Below, one piece after another: positions 16,456 to 24,344 of a stretch of DNA of 64,000 nucleotides (positions are counted from its first letter, which is position 1; each line of letters begins with the position of its first letter). The DNA comes from JAXMCK01 sp046349395 (GTDB lineage: Bacteria > Pseudomonadota > Alphaproteobacteria > Geminicoccales > Geminicoccaceae), in NCBI GenBank assembly GCA_046349395.1, contig JAXMCK010000005.1, forward strand, positions 310,001 through 374,000, given 5' to 3'. The notes under the pieces are model-generated. The model ran no database searches. It had not been told where the DNA came from and saw nothing but the letters and a program-made list of their open reading frames with translations. The position numbers and the translations under genes were made by a program.

Positions 16456-17565
16456 ATGCCCGCGATCGGCCGCATCCTCTTCCTGCCCGGCGATGGCATC
16501 GGCCCCGAGGTGATGACCGAGGTCCGCCGCATCATCGGCTGGCTCGGCCGGCGCGGCATGGAGTTCGAGGTCGAGGAGGATCTGGTCGGCGGTGCCGCCT
16601 ACGACGCCCACGGCACGCCGCTGTCTGATGCGACCATGGCGAAGGCGCTGGAGATCGGCACCGTCATGTTCGGTGCCGTCGGCGGGCCCAAGTACGACTC
16701 CCTCCCCTTCGCTGCGAAGCCCGAGCGCGGCCTCCTGCGTCTGCGCAAGGAGATGGGCCTCTTCGCCAATCTCCGCCCGGCCATCGTCTTCCCGGCCCTG
16801 GCCGCCGCCTCCTCGCTGAAGCCCGAGCTCGTCGAGGGCCTCGACATCATGATCCTGCGCGAGCTGACGGGCGGGGTCTATTTCGGCGAGCCGCGCGGCA
16901 TCGAGACCCTGCCCGACGGCACCAAGCGCGGCGTCGACACCCAGGTCTACACGACACCCGAGATCGAGCGCATCGCCCGCGTCGGCTTCGAGCTGGCGAG
17001 GAAGCGCCGCAACCACGTCACCTCGGTCGAGAAGGCCAACGTGATGCACACGGGCGTGCTCTGGCGCGAGACCGTTCAGGGCCTGCACGACCGCGAGTTC
17101 AAGGATGTCGGCCTCGGCCACATGTACGCCGACAATTGCGCCATGCAGCTCGTCCGCGAGCCCAAGCAGTTCGACGTCATCGTCACCGACAACCTGTTCG
17201 GCGACCTCCTCTCCGACTGTGCCGCCATGCTGACCGGCTCACTCGGCATGCTGCCCTCGGCCTCGCTGGGAGCCCCCGACGCCGCCGGCCGCCGCAAGGC
17301 CCTCTACGAGCCCGTCCACGGCTCGGCCCCGGACATCACCGGCCAGGGCATCGCCAACCCGCTCGCCTGCATCCAGAGCTTCGCCATGCTCCTCCGCTAC
17401 AGCTTCGACCAGGGTGCGGAAGCCGACCGCCTGGAGAAAGCCGTCAGCAACGTCCTCGACGCCGGCATCCGCACCGCCGACATCATGCAGCCCGGCAAGA
17501 CGAAGGTCTCGACCTCCGGCATGGGCGACGCGGTGCTGAAGGAACTGGATCGCCTGGCTGCCTGA
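16456..17565 (+). CDS. leuB: 3-isopropylmalate dehydrogenase
   Basis: 369 residues, the usual length. Signatures are FLPGDGIGPEVM, RELTGGVYFGEPRG, VEKANVMHTGVLWR, MYADNCAMQLV and NLFGDLLSD. It oxidises and decarboxylates 3-isopropylmalate to 2-oxoisocaproate with NAD in leucine synthesis. It lies between leuD and asd on the same strand; in many alphaproteobacteria these are neighbours, whereas here each gap holds several unrelated genes. Confidence 0.97.
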   Translation: MPAIGRILFLPGDGIGPEVMTEVRRIIGWLGRRGMEFEVEEDLVGGAAYDAHGTPLSDATMAKALEIGTVMFGAVGGPKYDSLPFAAKPERGLLRLRKEMGLFANLRPAIVFPALAAASSLKPELVEGLDIMILRELTGGVYFGEPRGIETLPDGTKRGVDTQVYTTPEIERIARVGFELARKRRNHVTSVEKANVMHTGVLWRETVQGLHDREFKDVGLGHMYADNCAMQLVREPKQFDVIVTDNLFGDLLSDCAAMLTGSLGMLPSASLGAPDAAGRRKALYEPVHGSAPDITGQGIANPLACIQSFAMLLRYSFDQGAEADRLEKAVSNVLDAGIRTADIMQPGKTKVSTSGMGDAVLKELDRLAA

Positions 17566-17574
17566 GGTTGCAGC

Positions 17575-18540
17575 CTAAAGGCTGAACACGGCCACCTGAG
17601 GCGCGTGGTCCGGCAGGACACTGTGGGCCGAGGCGGCGGGGCGCGCCTCGGTGATCGACGGCAGTCCGTGCTCCTCGAGGTCGACGAGGCTGTCGACCTC
17701 GGGCAGCCGGCGTTTGCCGTCGTCCTGGCGCGGCAGGAGCCGGTCCGAGACGAAGATGTGATCGATCAGCTCGCGCCGGCCCTGGAAGACGCGCGAATAG
17801 CGGCGGTCTTCCGCGATCGCCGGGGCGAGGTTCCATAGCCGCTGCGGGTCGCCACGATCCGGCTGGTGAAACCCGCCGGTGCCGATCTCGCTGCCCGGTG
17901 GGCCCGCGAGAAAAAGGGTGGTGGCGGCGTCGGCCACGTCGTTGAGGTCGCCGGTGACGATCACGGCATCGCCGGGCAGCAGCTCGTTCACGCGCCGCCG
18001 CAGGGTCCGCGCCTCGGCTGTCCGCCGCAGCACGGCTTCGGCGCCGACGCGCACCCGCTCCTCCTCGTCATTGGTCGAGAAAGCCGGCGTGCCGTCCGGC
18101 CGGGTAAAGGTCAGCAGCTTCGACTTCAGGTGTGCTGTGATCAGGTGCAGGCGGAGATCGCCGACCTGCAAGGCGATCCTCAGGGCTCCCCGTCCGCCCG
18201 CGACCAAAGCGGGGTCGGTATCGCTGGGGAACGGCTCGGTTGCGATGTCGGCCGCATCATCGAGCGGCAGTCTGGAGATCACGCCGACCGCGATGCCCCG
18301 CCCGTCGGCCACCCCGATGCGTTGCTGGGCATAATCGGCACCGAGTGCTGCCTGCAGGTCCGCCAGCGGCCCGTCACCGCCCACCTCCTGCAACGCTACG
18401 AGGTCGACATCCCTGCTCCGGATCACGCCGGCGAGGAACTCGATCTTTCGCCGGTACGTGGCGCCGTCGATGTTCAGCTCCGAGGTGCCGGGCCTGAACA
18501 GGTTCTCGACGTTCCACGTCATCATTGCGAAGCGCGTCAT
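17575..18540 (-). CDS. Endonuclease/exonuclease/phosphatase (EEP) fold protein
   Basis: 321 residues with the DNase I-like core: MTWNVENL at the N-terminus, DLVALQEVGG carrying the metal Glu, VIVTGDLNDV carrying the Asn/Asp pair, and DHIFVS plus a late DHAP for the catalytic His. It has no signal peptide. Members cut phosphodiesters in nucleic acids or lipids; the target is unknown. It converges with leuB, the two stops being 9 nt apart. Confidence 0.87.
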   Translation of the reverse strand: MTRFAMMTWNVENLFRPGTSELNIDGATYRRKIEFLAGVIRSRDVDLVALQEVGGDGPLADLQAALGADYAQQRIGVADGRGIAVGVISRLPLDDAADIATEPFPSDTDPALVAGGRGALRIALQVGDLRLHLITAHLKSKLLTFTRPDGTPAFSTNDEEERVRVGAEAVLRRTAEARTLRRRVNELLPGDAVIVTGDLNDVADAATTLFLAGPPGSEIGTGGFHQPDRGDPQRLWNLAPAIAEDRRYSRVFQGRRELIDHIFVSDRLLPRQDDGKRRLPEVDSLVDLEEHGLPSITEARPAASAHSVLPDHAPQVAVFSL

Positions 18541-18627
18541 GGCGCCCCCTGTGCTCGGATCAGGAGGAGTATGACCCGTTCGTGCGACAGGCCCGTGAGA
18601 ATTGCCACAACGCCAGTCGGTAGGTGC

Positions 18628-18978
18628 TCAGCTCGCCGATTGGAACTTCAGCTCGACGGGCTTGCCGTGTGGCGTGTGGAGGTACGCCTCACGCCAGTCC
18701 TCCGTCCGGCCGTCGAGCGCGGCGGCGGTGACGCTGCCCTCCTTGGCCAGCAGCCCTTCGAGAGCCGCCAACGCCGCCGCGTAGTACGTCGCCTGTGTGT
18801 CCGGCTCTCCTCTGGCCGCAGCGGCCCGCAACTCCGCCCCGAGCGCCTCCGACCACGCCGTCGCCGTGAAGGCCCCGCGCTGGGTCAGATTGTGGGCCAG
18901 CGCCAGGACCTGGGCCTGCCAGGGCTCCTCGAAGGCGGGCTCGCCGTCACGCGTCGCCAGAGGCTGAAGTGGGCTCAA
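18628..18978 (-). CDS. Nitrile hydratase accessory protein
   Basis: 116 residues of the small-chaperone family that helps load metal into the nitrile hydratase alpha subunit. It resembles a truncated beta subunit N-terminus (FEEPWQAQVLALAHNL, GAFTATAWSEALG, YYAAALAALEGLL). The likely start is the TTG at 18978, 32 nt inside the beta-subunit gene, so expression is coupled. Third gene of the operon alpha-beta-accessory. Confidence 0.87.
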   Translation of the reverse strand: MSPLQPLATRDGEPAFEEPWQAQVLALAHNLTQRGAFTATAWSEALGAELRAAAARGEPDTQATYYAAALAALEGLLAKEGSVTAAALDGRTEDWREAYLHTPHGKPVELKFQSAS

Positions 18979-19621
18979 GATAGTCCTCCCACAGATTGAT
19001 CATGACCTCGTCGCGGCTGCCCGCGGCCTCGGGCCAGAGGTCGGCGGCGGCGAAGGCCACGGTGTAGAGAGGCCGGTAGCGCCGCTCGCCGGTGACCGCA
19101 CACACGTCCGGCAGCACGTGATCGCCCTCGTAGGAGGCGATCCGGCCGACCCGCGCCCTGGCATAGCCCGGCAGCCGCGTATGCCCAGGTCCTGCCAGCG
19201 CCTTGGTGCGCACCGTGTCGCCGACCGCGAAGGCAGGCCCCGGTCCCGGGCCAGTGAACGAGGCCGACTTGCGCTTGAACGCGGCGACACCCTCGACGGT
19301 CATGGGCGGCGGCACCGTCGGCGCCGCCCCCAGCGAGCGGCCCGCGGCCACCTCCTCCACCGTCGCCCAGCCGGAATTGACCAGCATGGCCGAATAGGTC
19401 TGCATCCACTGGTCGAAATAGTTGCGACTCAGATAGTCGACCGGGCCGATCAGCTCGCGGACATGCCGGAACCAGTCGATGTTCCAGTCCGGGGCGCGGG
19501 TCATGATGCGCGCCATCGCCATCATCCGGCCCTCCCACGGATGGTGGTAGGGCACCTCCGGCTCGGCGACGTCGACCGGCCCGAAGCCCTGCCGGCCGCC
19601 CAGATCGTGCACGCCGTCCAT
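18947..19621 (-). CDS. nthB: Nitrile hydratase beta subunit
   Basis: 224 residues. It opens with the hallmark MDGVHDLGGRQGFGPV, contains YFDQWMQTYSAMLV, and the C-terminal SH3-like domain has DTVRTKALAGPGHTRLPGY and VINLWEDYLEP-like sequence. The alpha/beta heterodimer hydrates nitriles to amides in the cytoplasm. The ATG shares one base with the TGA of the alpha gene (TGATG). An alternative upstream start would only add out-of-family sequence. Confidence 0.94.
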   Translation of the reverse strand: MDGVHDLGGRQGFGPVDVAEPEVPYHHPWEGRMMAMARIMTRAPDWNIDWFRHVRELIGPVDYLSRNYFDQWMQTYSAMLVNSGWATVEEVAAGRSLGAAPTVPPPMTVEGVAAFKRKSASFTGPGPGPAFAVGDTVRTKALAGPGHTRLPGYARARVGRIASYEGDHVLPDVCAVTGERRYRPLYTVAFAAADLWPEAAGSRDEVMINLWEDYLEPTSASGDA

Positions 19622-20271
19622 CAGGCGGCCCTCGCCATCCGAAGGCCGAGGTCGCGGTCCGTCCCGATCATCGAGTTGCGGGTGACAAGGGCCGCCAGCC
19701 GCGCTTCGTCCCACCCCTCCGTCCCGGCCGGACGCTCAGGGATCACGAGGTAGCGCAGCTCCGCCGTGCTGTCCCACACCCTGACCGTCACGCTTTCCGG
19801 CAACTCGACCCCGAACTCGCGCAGCACGCCGCGCGGGTCGCGCACCGCCCGCGAGCGGTAGGCCGCCGCCTTGTACCAGGCGGGCGCCATGCCGAGCAGG
19901 CCGATCGGGTAGCAGGAGCAGAGCGTGCAGACGACGAGGTTGTGCACGCCCGCCGTATTTTCGACCGCCCTCAGATGGGCGGTGGCGGTCGCCTCGAGCC
20001 CCATCTCGTGCACGACCGCCCCGGCATCGGCCAGCAGCCGTTCCTTGAACGCCGGATCGGTCCAGGCCCGCGCCACCACCGACGCCCCCCGCTTCGGTCC
20101 GATCTCGTCGGCATAGACCTCGATCCAGGCATCGACCGCCGCCGAGTCGACCAGCCCCTTCTCGACCAGCAGGCTCTCCAGCGCCTTCACCCGCAGCGCC
20201 GGCTCCGAGGGGAGATGGCTGTGCAACTCCTCGTGGATGTGGTGCACATGGTCGGAATCGTGTCGGGTCAT
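19621..20271 (-). CDS. nthA: Nitrile hydratase alpha subunit, cobalt type
   Basis: 216 residues. The metal-binding claw is CTLCSC at 115-120; Thr at the second position is the signature of non-corrin cobalt enzymes, while iron enzymes have Ser. Cys118 and Cys120 are the residues normally oxidised to sulfinic/sulfenic acid. RAWTDPAFKERLL and YKAAAYRSRAVRDPR are also typical. First gene of the three-gene operon; no amidase or aldoxime dehydratase gene is adjacent, so the amide product would be handled elsewhere. Confidence 0.95.
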   Translation of the reverse strand: MTRHDSDHVHHIHEELHSHLPSEPALRVKALESLLVEKGLVDSAAVDAWIEVYADEIGPKRGASVVARAWTDPAFKERLLADAGAVVHEMGLEATATAHLRAVENTAGVHNLVVCTLCSCYPIGLLGMAPAWYKAAAYRSRAVRDPRGVLREFGVELPESVTVRVWDSTAELRYLVIPERPAGTEGWDEARLAALVTRNSMIGTDRDLGLRMARAA

Positions 20272-20374
20272 GGACGTCTCCCTGCCACGGCCGAGCATAG
20301 GCAAGAGGCCAGGACACGGGAAGAACCGTCGACGGGTCGAACCGCCCCGCTCGAATGCGCGTGTCATGTCGTTA

Positions 20375-20413
20375 AGGATCTCGATCCTAGATCGCTAAAG
20401 GACTATAGTCCTT
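20375..20413. promoter_or_regulatory. Two adjacent dyads upstream of helical-family copy B
   Basis: AGGATC-TC-GATCCT at 20375-20388 and the perfect 16-bp palindrome AAGGACTATAGTCCTT at 20398-20413 share AAGGA half-sites, with centres 24 bp apart. They end 7 bp before the ATG of the next gene, a position suited to an autoregulatory operator. A related AGGA/TCCT dyad lies upstream of the third family member. Confidence 0.5.
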
Positions 20414-20419
20414 GGCATC

Positions 20420-21088
20420 ATGTCGCGCCGCTCACGTTCCGACCGCTTCCCACCCCGGCCCGTCGTCGCCGGCCGCAAGGCCATGGCGATGCGCCGGGTC
20501 GCGGCGGGGCAGGACGTCGTGGCCGCGGCCCGGGCAGCACGGCTGCCGGCCGACGAGGTCCGCGCGATGCTGGCCGAGGGCGGTGTCGGGCAGGTGCTGG
20601 CGACGTGGCGCGACCTCCTGGGTCTGCTCGACGCGGTCCGCCATCACCTGCTGGCCTTCTTCAGCGTCTTCGTCGTGCGTGAAGCGATCGAGGAGCGCGA
20701 GTCTCGGGTCGCCGCCTGGTTCTTCTCCAAGAGCCGGCGCGGCCGCGACCCGTTCGAGGTGCTGGCGCAGTCGGTGCTGCGGATGCTGACGCGCCGGCCG
20801 CCCGCGGTGCCGGCGAGCCGAGCCGCGGCCACGACGGCCGGTCGCGCCGACTGCGATCCGATGTCGGACGCCTACGCCGCCCGAGCCCGGCTGCGCGTGC
20901 TGGCGCAGTTGCGGATGCGGGTCATCGAGGAGATCGCGTCACGCCGCGCCGACCTGCTGGGCGAGTTGGGCCACGATCCGGCGAAGCCGGCACCGGCTGC
21001 ACTCGACTGGCTCCCCGGCCTCGGCCTGCCGCCGATGCCGCCGGATCCCGTCATGACGCCCGGACCGGAAGCACGCGCCGGCCCGTAA
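20420..21088 (+). CDS. Helical protein of unknown family, copy B (full length)
   Basis: 222 residues, not assignable to a known family. The N-terminus is basic (MSRRSRSDRFPPRP), then an HTH-like stretch (AARAARLPADEVRAMLAEG), two long helices, the family core (ESRVAAWFFSKSRRGRDPF, LAQSVLRML), a Pro/Ala linker near 125-145, and an Arg-rich helical C-terminus ending in a Pro-rich tail. It is close to copy A throughout and matches 61544-62263 around the core with equal spacing. The basic N-terminus and paired dyads just upstream suggest DNA binding, which is inference. The gene lies between the nitrile hydratase operon and asd, and is followed after 27 nt by the shared repeat. Confidence 0.78.
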   Translation: MSRRSRSDRFPPRPVVAGRKAMAMRRVAAGQDVVAAARAARLPADEVRAMLAEGGVGQVLATWRDLLGLLDAVRHHLLAFFSVFVVREAIEERESRVAAWFFSKSRRGRDPFEVLAQSVLRMLTRRPPAVPASRAAATTAGRADCDPMSDAYAARARLRVLAQLRMRVIEEIASRRADLLGELGHDPAKPAPAALDWLPGLGLPPMPPDPVMTPGPEARAGP

Positions 21089-21115
21089 TCCCCTTGCGGC
21101 CCTGACCTCATCCAG

Positions 21116-21210
21116 CCCCCAGCCGATCCAAGGCTGTCCGGGGCCGATCCCGATTCTACCTCCCTCAACTCGCCCGTGGGGGCCCGGGGGAGCGCGGTGC
21201 GCTCCCCCGC
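21116..21210 (+). repeat. Dispersed 3' repeat, copy B, with GC palindrome
   Basis: 95 bp, matching 61383-61477 (opposite strand) with about 6 mismatches and the first ~40 bp of 674-741. It ends in a palindrome with 10-bp arms (GGGGGAGCGC, 21186-21195, and its complement 21199-21208) around GGT. No T-run follows, so it is not a classical terminator, though it could fold strongly in RNA. It lies 27 nt after the stop of family copy B and about 100 bp before asd. Confidence 0.85.
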
Positions 21211-21309
21211 AGCAACCGTCGCCTAACGGCAGGAACTTCCTGGCTTGGCCCTTCCCACGGCCCGGTGCATCGCCTAAGTGAGCGCTTCCGCAGCGCAGCA
21301 AGGTCCGTC

Positions 21310-22326
21310 ATGGGTTACAAGGTCGCCGTCGTCGGTGCCACGGGTGCCGTCGGCAACGAGATGCTTCAGATTCTGTCCGAGCGGCAGTTTCCGGTCGACG
21401 ACATCGTGGCGCTGGCGTCGGAGAAGTCGCTGGGCAAGAAGGTGAGCTTCGGCGACGACCGGGTCCTCGATGTCCACGATCTCGACAAGTTCGACTTCGA
21501 GGGCTGGGACATCGCCCTGTTCTCGCCGGGTGCCAAGGTGTCGGCGATCTATGCGCCCAAGGCGGCGCGCAAGGGCTGCGTGGTGATCGACAACACCTCG
21601 CAGTTCCGGATCGACGAGGACGTCCCGCTCGTGGTGCCCGAGGTGAACCGGGAAGCGCTGCGCGACTTCCGCACCCGCAACATCATCGCCAACCCGAACT
21701 GCTCGACGATCCAGATGGTCGTGGCGCTGAAGCCGCTGCACGACATCGCCCGGATCCGCCGCGTGGTGGTCGCAACCTACCAGTCCGTCAGCGGTGCGGG
21801 CCGTGAGGCCATGGACGAGCTCTTCGAGCACACCAAGGCCATCTACATGAACGACCAGAAGGAGCCGGAGAACTTCCCGCGGCCGATCCCCTTCAACGTC
21901 ATTCCCCAGATCGACGTCTTCCTCGACGACGGATCGACCAAGGAGGAATGGAAGATGGCGGTCGAGACGAAGAAGATCCTCGACCCCGAGATCGAGGTGA
22001 CGGCGACCTGCGTGCGCGTCCCGGTCTTCGTCGCCCATTCCGAGGCCGTGAACGTCGAGTTCGAGGAGCCGATCAGCCCCGACGAGGCGCGGGAAGCGCT
22101 GCGCGACGCCGAGGGTGTCGTGGTCGTCGACGATCCGGGTCGCGGCGAGTACGTCACGCCGAAGGAGGCGGCTGGCGACTTCGCCGTCTACGTCTCCCGC
22201 ATCCGCAAGGACCCGACGGTGCCGCACGGCCTCAACCTGTGGGTGGTGTCGGACAATCTCCGGAAGGGTGCAGCTCTGAACGCCGTCCAGATCGCCGAGG
22301 CACTGGTGGAGGACGGGCTGCTCTGA
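21310..22326 (+). CDS. asd: Aspartate-semialdehyde dehydrogenase
   Basis: 338 residues. The Rossmann motif VVGATGAVGNEM, the catalytic Cys131 in NIIANPNCSTIQ, SVSGAGREAMDEL and CVRVPVFVAHSEAV are all present. It reduces aspartyl phosphate to the semialdehyde for lysine, threonine, methionine and diaminopimelate. The ATG at 21310 starts the Rossmann strand at the usual place; an in-frame GTG at 21265 adds 15 unrelated residues. Immediately downstream the base composition drops at the start of the 22.4-26.9 kb block. Confidence 0.96.
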   Translation: MGYKVAVVGATGAVGNEMLQILSERQFPVDDIVALASEKSLGKKVSFGDDRVLDVHDLDKFDFEGWDIALFSPGAKVSAIYAPKAARKGCVVIDNTSQFRIDEDVPLVVPEVNREALRDFRTRNIIANPNCSTIQMVVALKPLHDIARIRRVVVATYQSVSGAGREAMDELFEHTKAIYMNDQKEPENFPRPIPFNVIPQIDVFLDDGSTKEEWKMAVETKKILDPEIEVTATCVRVPVFVAHSEAVNVEFEEPISPDEAREALRDAEGVVVVDDPGRGEYVTPKEAAGDFAVYVSRIRKDPTVPHGLNLWVVSDNLRKGAALNAVQIAEALVEDGLL

Positions 22327-22392
22327 TATCCTATAGTGAACGTCGGACGCATTAGCGATGGAGAGCGAGCCGGCGGACATTCAGACGTTAAG

Positions 22393-22968
22393 TTACTTTG
22401 AAGATCTCACAATTGTTATCGGTCGAAACGGCGCTCCTTCGTCCCATGCAAGCCGTACATTTTCGTCAAGTCTAAAGGTTCGACGGCTCAATCGATCAGG
22501 GTCGTGGCCTCCGACGGAGCACAGGCCGTTTCCAGCTTCCCCATGCAGAACCGAGACGACAATCGACGCATATGAAAAATATCGGCGATGACCTGAGGCA
22601 TACTCAAAATCATAGTTGCCACTCTCTCTATTCTGTTGTAGAATGTCACCTACGGTAGGGGTAACGCTAAACGCGCTATAGCCCCGAAACGCACCCTCGT
22701 TCCGGCGTGCATTCGAAATAGACGAATAAACATATTCGGAGTGCGCCATCGTGGCTCGAAACTCCTCTTCACTCGCTCCAGCTGATCGTACCACATACCC
22801 GACAAAAACTGCGGACCACCCGGTTTCAACGGAGGAAAAACTCAGAGAAAGAACATCATAGTAATGTCTAATGCGTTGGATCATCTGCCTATCCGTCTGA
22901 GAGTATCTACCATATTCTTCATATTCAAGCGCAGCAATCTCTGCGATTCTGGTAGCGAACTCCGACAT
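22393..22968 (-). CDS. DUF2272-like protein
   Basis: 191 residues. The pattern GWSAVFVGYVVRSAG at 50-64, the following MAHSEYV, and the late SIVVSVLHG...CSVGGHDPDRLSRRTF fit DUF2272. The domain resembles the NlpC/P60-like amidase-type domain at the C-terminus of the neighbouring gene, whose motif is PWCAAFVSYC; here Ser52 replaces the catalytic Cys. It may therefore be a non-catalytic relative that binds cell wall or blocks the partner, which is inference. It has no signal peptide. The coding sequence is clearly AT-richer than the surroundings. Last gene of a four-gene co-directional block. Confidence 0.7.
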   Translation of the reverse strand: MSEFATRIAEIAALEYEEYGRYSQTDRQMIQRIRHYYDVLSLSFSSVETGWSAVFVGYVVRSAGASEEEFRATMAHSEYVYSSISNARRNEGAFRGYSAFSVTPTVGDILQQNRESGNYDFEYASGHRRYFSYASIVVSVLHGEAGNGLCSVGGHDPDRLSRRTFRLDENVRLAWDEGAPFRPITIVRSSK

Positions 22969-23027
22969 ATGCCAGACCTAACTTTCTGCGTCCAATTGTC
23001 AAGGTCATCCACAAGCCAACTTAACTG

Positions 23028-24323
23028 CTAGAGCATACGGTAGCCTCTGACCTTCAGCGCCGACCGCTTCACTTCGCAGACCCTATCGGGACCGCTGGCA
23101 CTACCCTGATTACCTCCGAGCAGCGTCACCGTACCTGCGTCCGCACCAGTAATGAAACCGACATGACCCGATGTACGAGGACTAGAAGGTTCGAATACCG
23201 CGACGCATCCGGCGACGGGAGCTTCCAACGGTTCACCCCAACTGAGCCAATCTGCGGCCCTTGCCGAATGCTTGTTCGCCGCGCGCACTCTCTCGTCCCC
23301 GCTGTTCTCCATGCAGTAGGATACAAAGGCAGCGCACCAAGGAACATCATCTGTGTGGGCTCCGCCAAGCCTAGTAGCAGCGTAATATTTCTCCACTTCC
23401 GGATTGCTATTGGATCGCGTCATGTCCTCCGCAACGCCCTTGGCCAGCTCGGCCCGCGCTACACTCATCCAAGCGGGTTCGGCTTCACCGGCTCCCGCCA
23501 CCGCTGGCATGGGTATATGCCGAATAACTTCAGCATACGCTGTGTTGAGCACATCAGCTAATGTTGTAAGAACAGATTCGATTGGTTTTGCCCCGCCACC
23601 CTCAACGACCAGCAACTTCGGATGCGCGCCAATTATCTTGTCTCGAACGTAAACATCGCGATCAGGTCTATTCTGATAGAGGTCCAAGAGTGGCCGATCG
23701 ATCGTTTCCGCCCTGGGTGCAGCCAGAACTTTCCGTGCCGCCGGCAACCCAAGGAAATGCGCAAGATAAAGCTCAGCCCCCGTGGGCAGCCGGCCCTCAA
23801 GAGCGCCGATGCCCATCAGCCCGTCCATGTTCTCGCGCGTGAATGCTGCCGCGACTATTGGTTGGCTTTCCCACCTATCTATATCGGCCAAAGTGATGCC
23901 AAATGCGCTTCCGACCTTGTCTATCTGGCCCGCCCAGGTTGTTGGAAGAAACTGGAAAGGACCCGACGCACCAGAGCTGCTGTTCCTGACGTTCTTGATC
24001 CGACTTTCATGCCAAGCTGTAGCAAGAAGATATTCGGCACTGGTCTCGAATTGCCGTGCAGCGACCAACACCAGCTCGGCAAAAGCTGGAATGTCGATCT
24101 CTTCGCTTGTCGGCGCAACGGTCTTCTCGACGAGCTCGCCGGAAGGCACCCAACCTTCGATCACCAACCCACCGGGCGCGACGGCCCTAATCTGACTGAA
24201 ACCATTCTCTTCCCGCAGCAGCTCAATCGCAAAATTGGGACGCACTACGGGAGAGTTGCTGGCTGTTCCCGCAGCAGGCCCAGGCAGCGCACGGATAACT
24301 TTGCGGACGCGAAGCACGGCCAT
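23028..24323 (-). CDS. Multidomain peptidoglycan hydrolase-like protein (SH3-like, lysozyme-like, TIGR02594-type)
   Basis: 431 residues from the ATG at 24323. The N-terminal ~80 residues look like an SH3-type beta domain (SQIRAVAPGGLVIEGWVP). Residues ~85-200 resemble a lysozyme/transglycosylase fold (LLATAWHESRIKN, SGASGPFQFLPTTWAGQ), the HESR Glu being the candidate catalytic acid. The C-terminal ~130 residues fit TIGR02594-type NlpC/P60-like enzymes: Cys330 in DVPWCAAFVSYC, His387 in SGHVGFITG, and LLGGNQG. There is no signal peptide, so export would need lysis or a dedicated route, as with phage endolysins or effectors. It lies 21 nt after the lipoprotein gene. Confidence 0.78.
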   Translation of the reverse strand: MAVLRVRKVIRALPGPAAGTASNSPVVRPNFAIELLREENGFSQIRAVAPGGLVIEGWVPSGELVEKTVAPTSEEIDIPAFAELVLVAARQFETSAEYLLATAWHESRIKNVRNSSSGASGPFQFLPTTWAGQIDKVGSAFGITLADIDRWESQPIVAAAFTRENMDGLMGIGALEGRLPTGAELYLAHFLGLPAARKVLAAPRAETIDRPLLDLYQNRPDRDVYVRDKIIGAHPKLLVVEGGGAKPIESVLTTLADVLNTAYAEVIRHIPMPAVAGAGEAEPAWMSVARAELAKGVAEDMTRSNSNPEVEKYYAATRLGGAHTDDVPWCAAFVSYCMENSGDERVRAANKHSARAADWLSWGEPLEAPVAGCVAVFEPSSPRTSGHVGFITGADAGTVTLLGGNQGSASGPDRVCEVKRSALKVRGYRML

Positions 24324-24344
24324 GTCAAGTCCTTTCAACAACGC

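Noticed and set aside
17572..17585. CAGCC-TAAA-GGCTG hairpin between leuB and the nuclease-fold gene
   Set aside because: Only 5-bp arms and no T-run; it overlaps a stop codon and is too weak to call a terminator.
23190..23220. GGTTCGAAT-like sequence suggesting a tRNA T-arm
   Set aside because: It lies inside the hydrolase gene and no acceptor stem or anticodon arm can be drawn around it.
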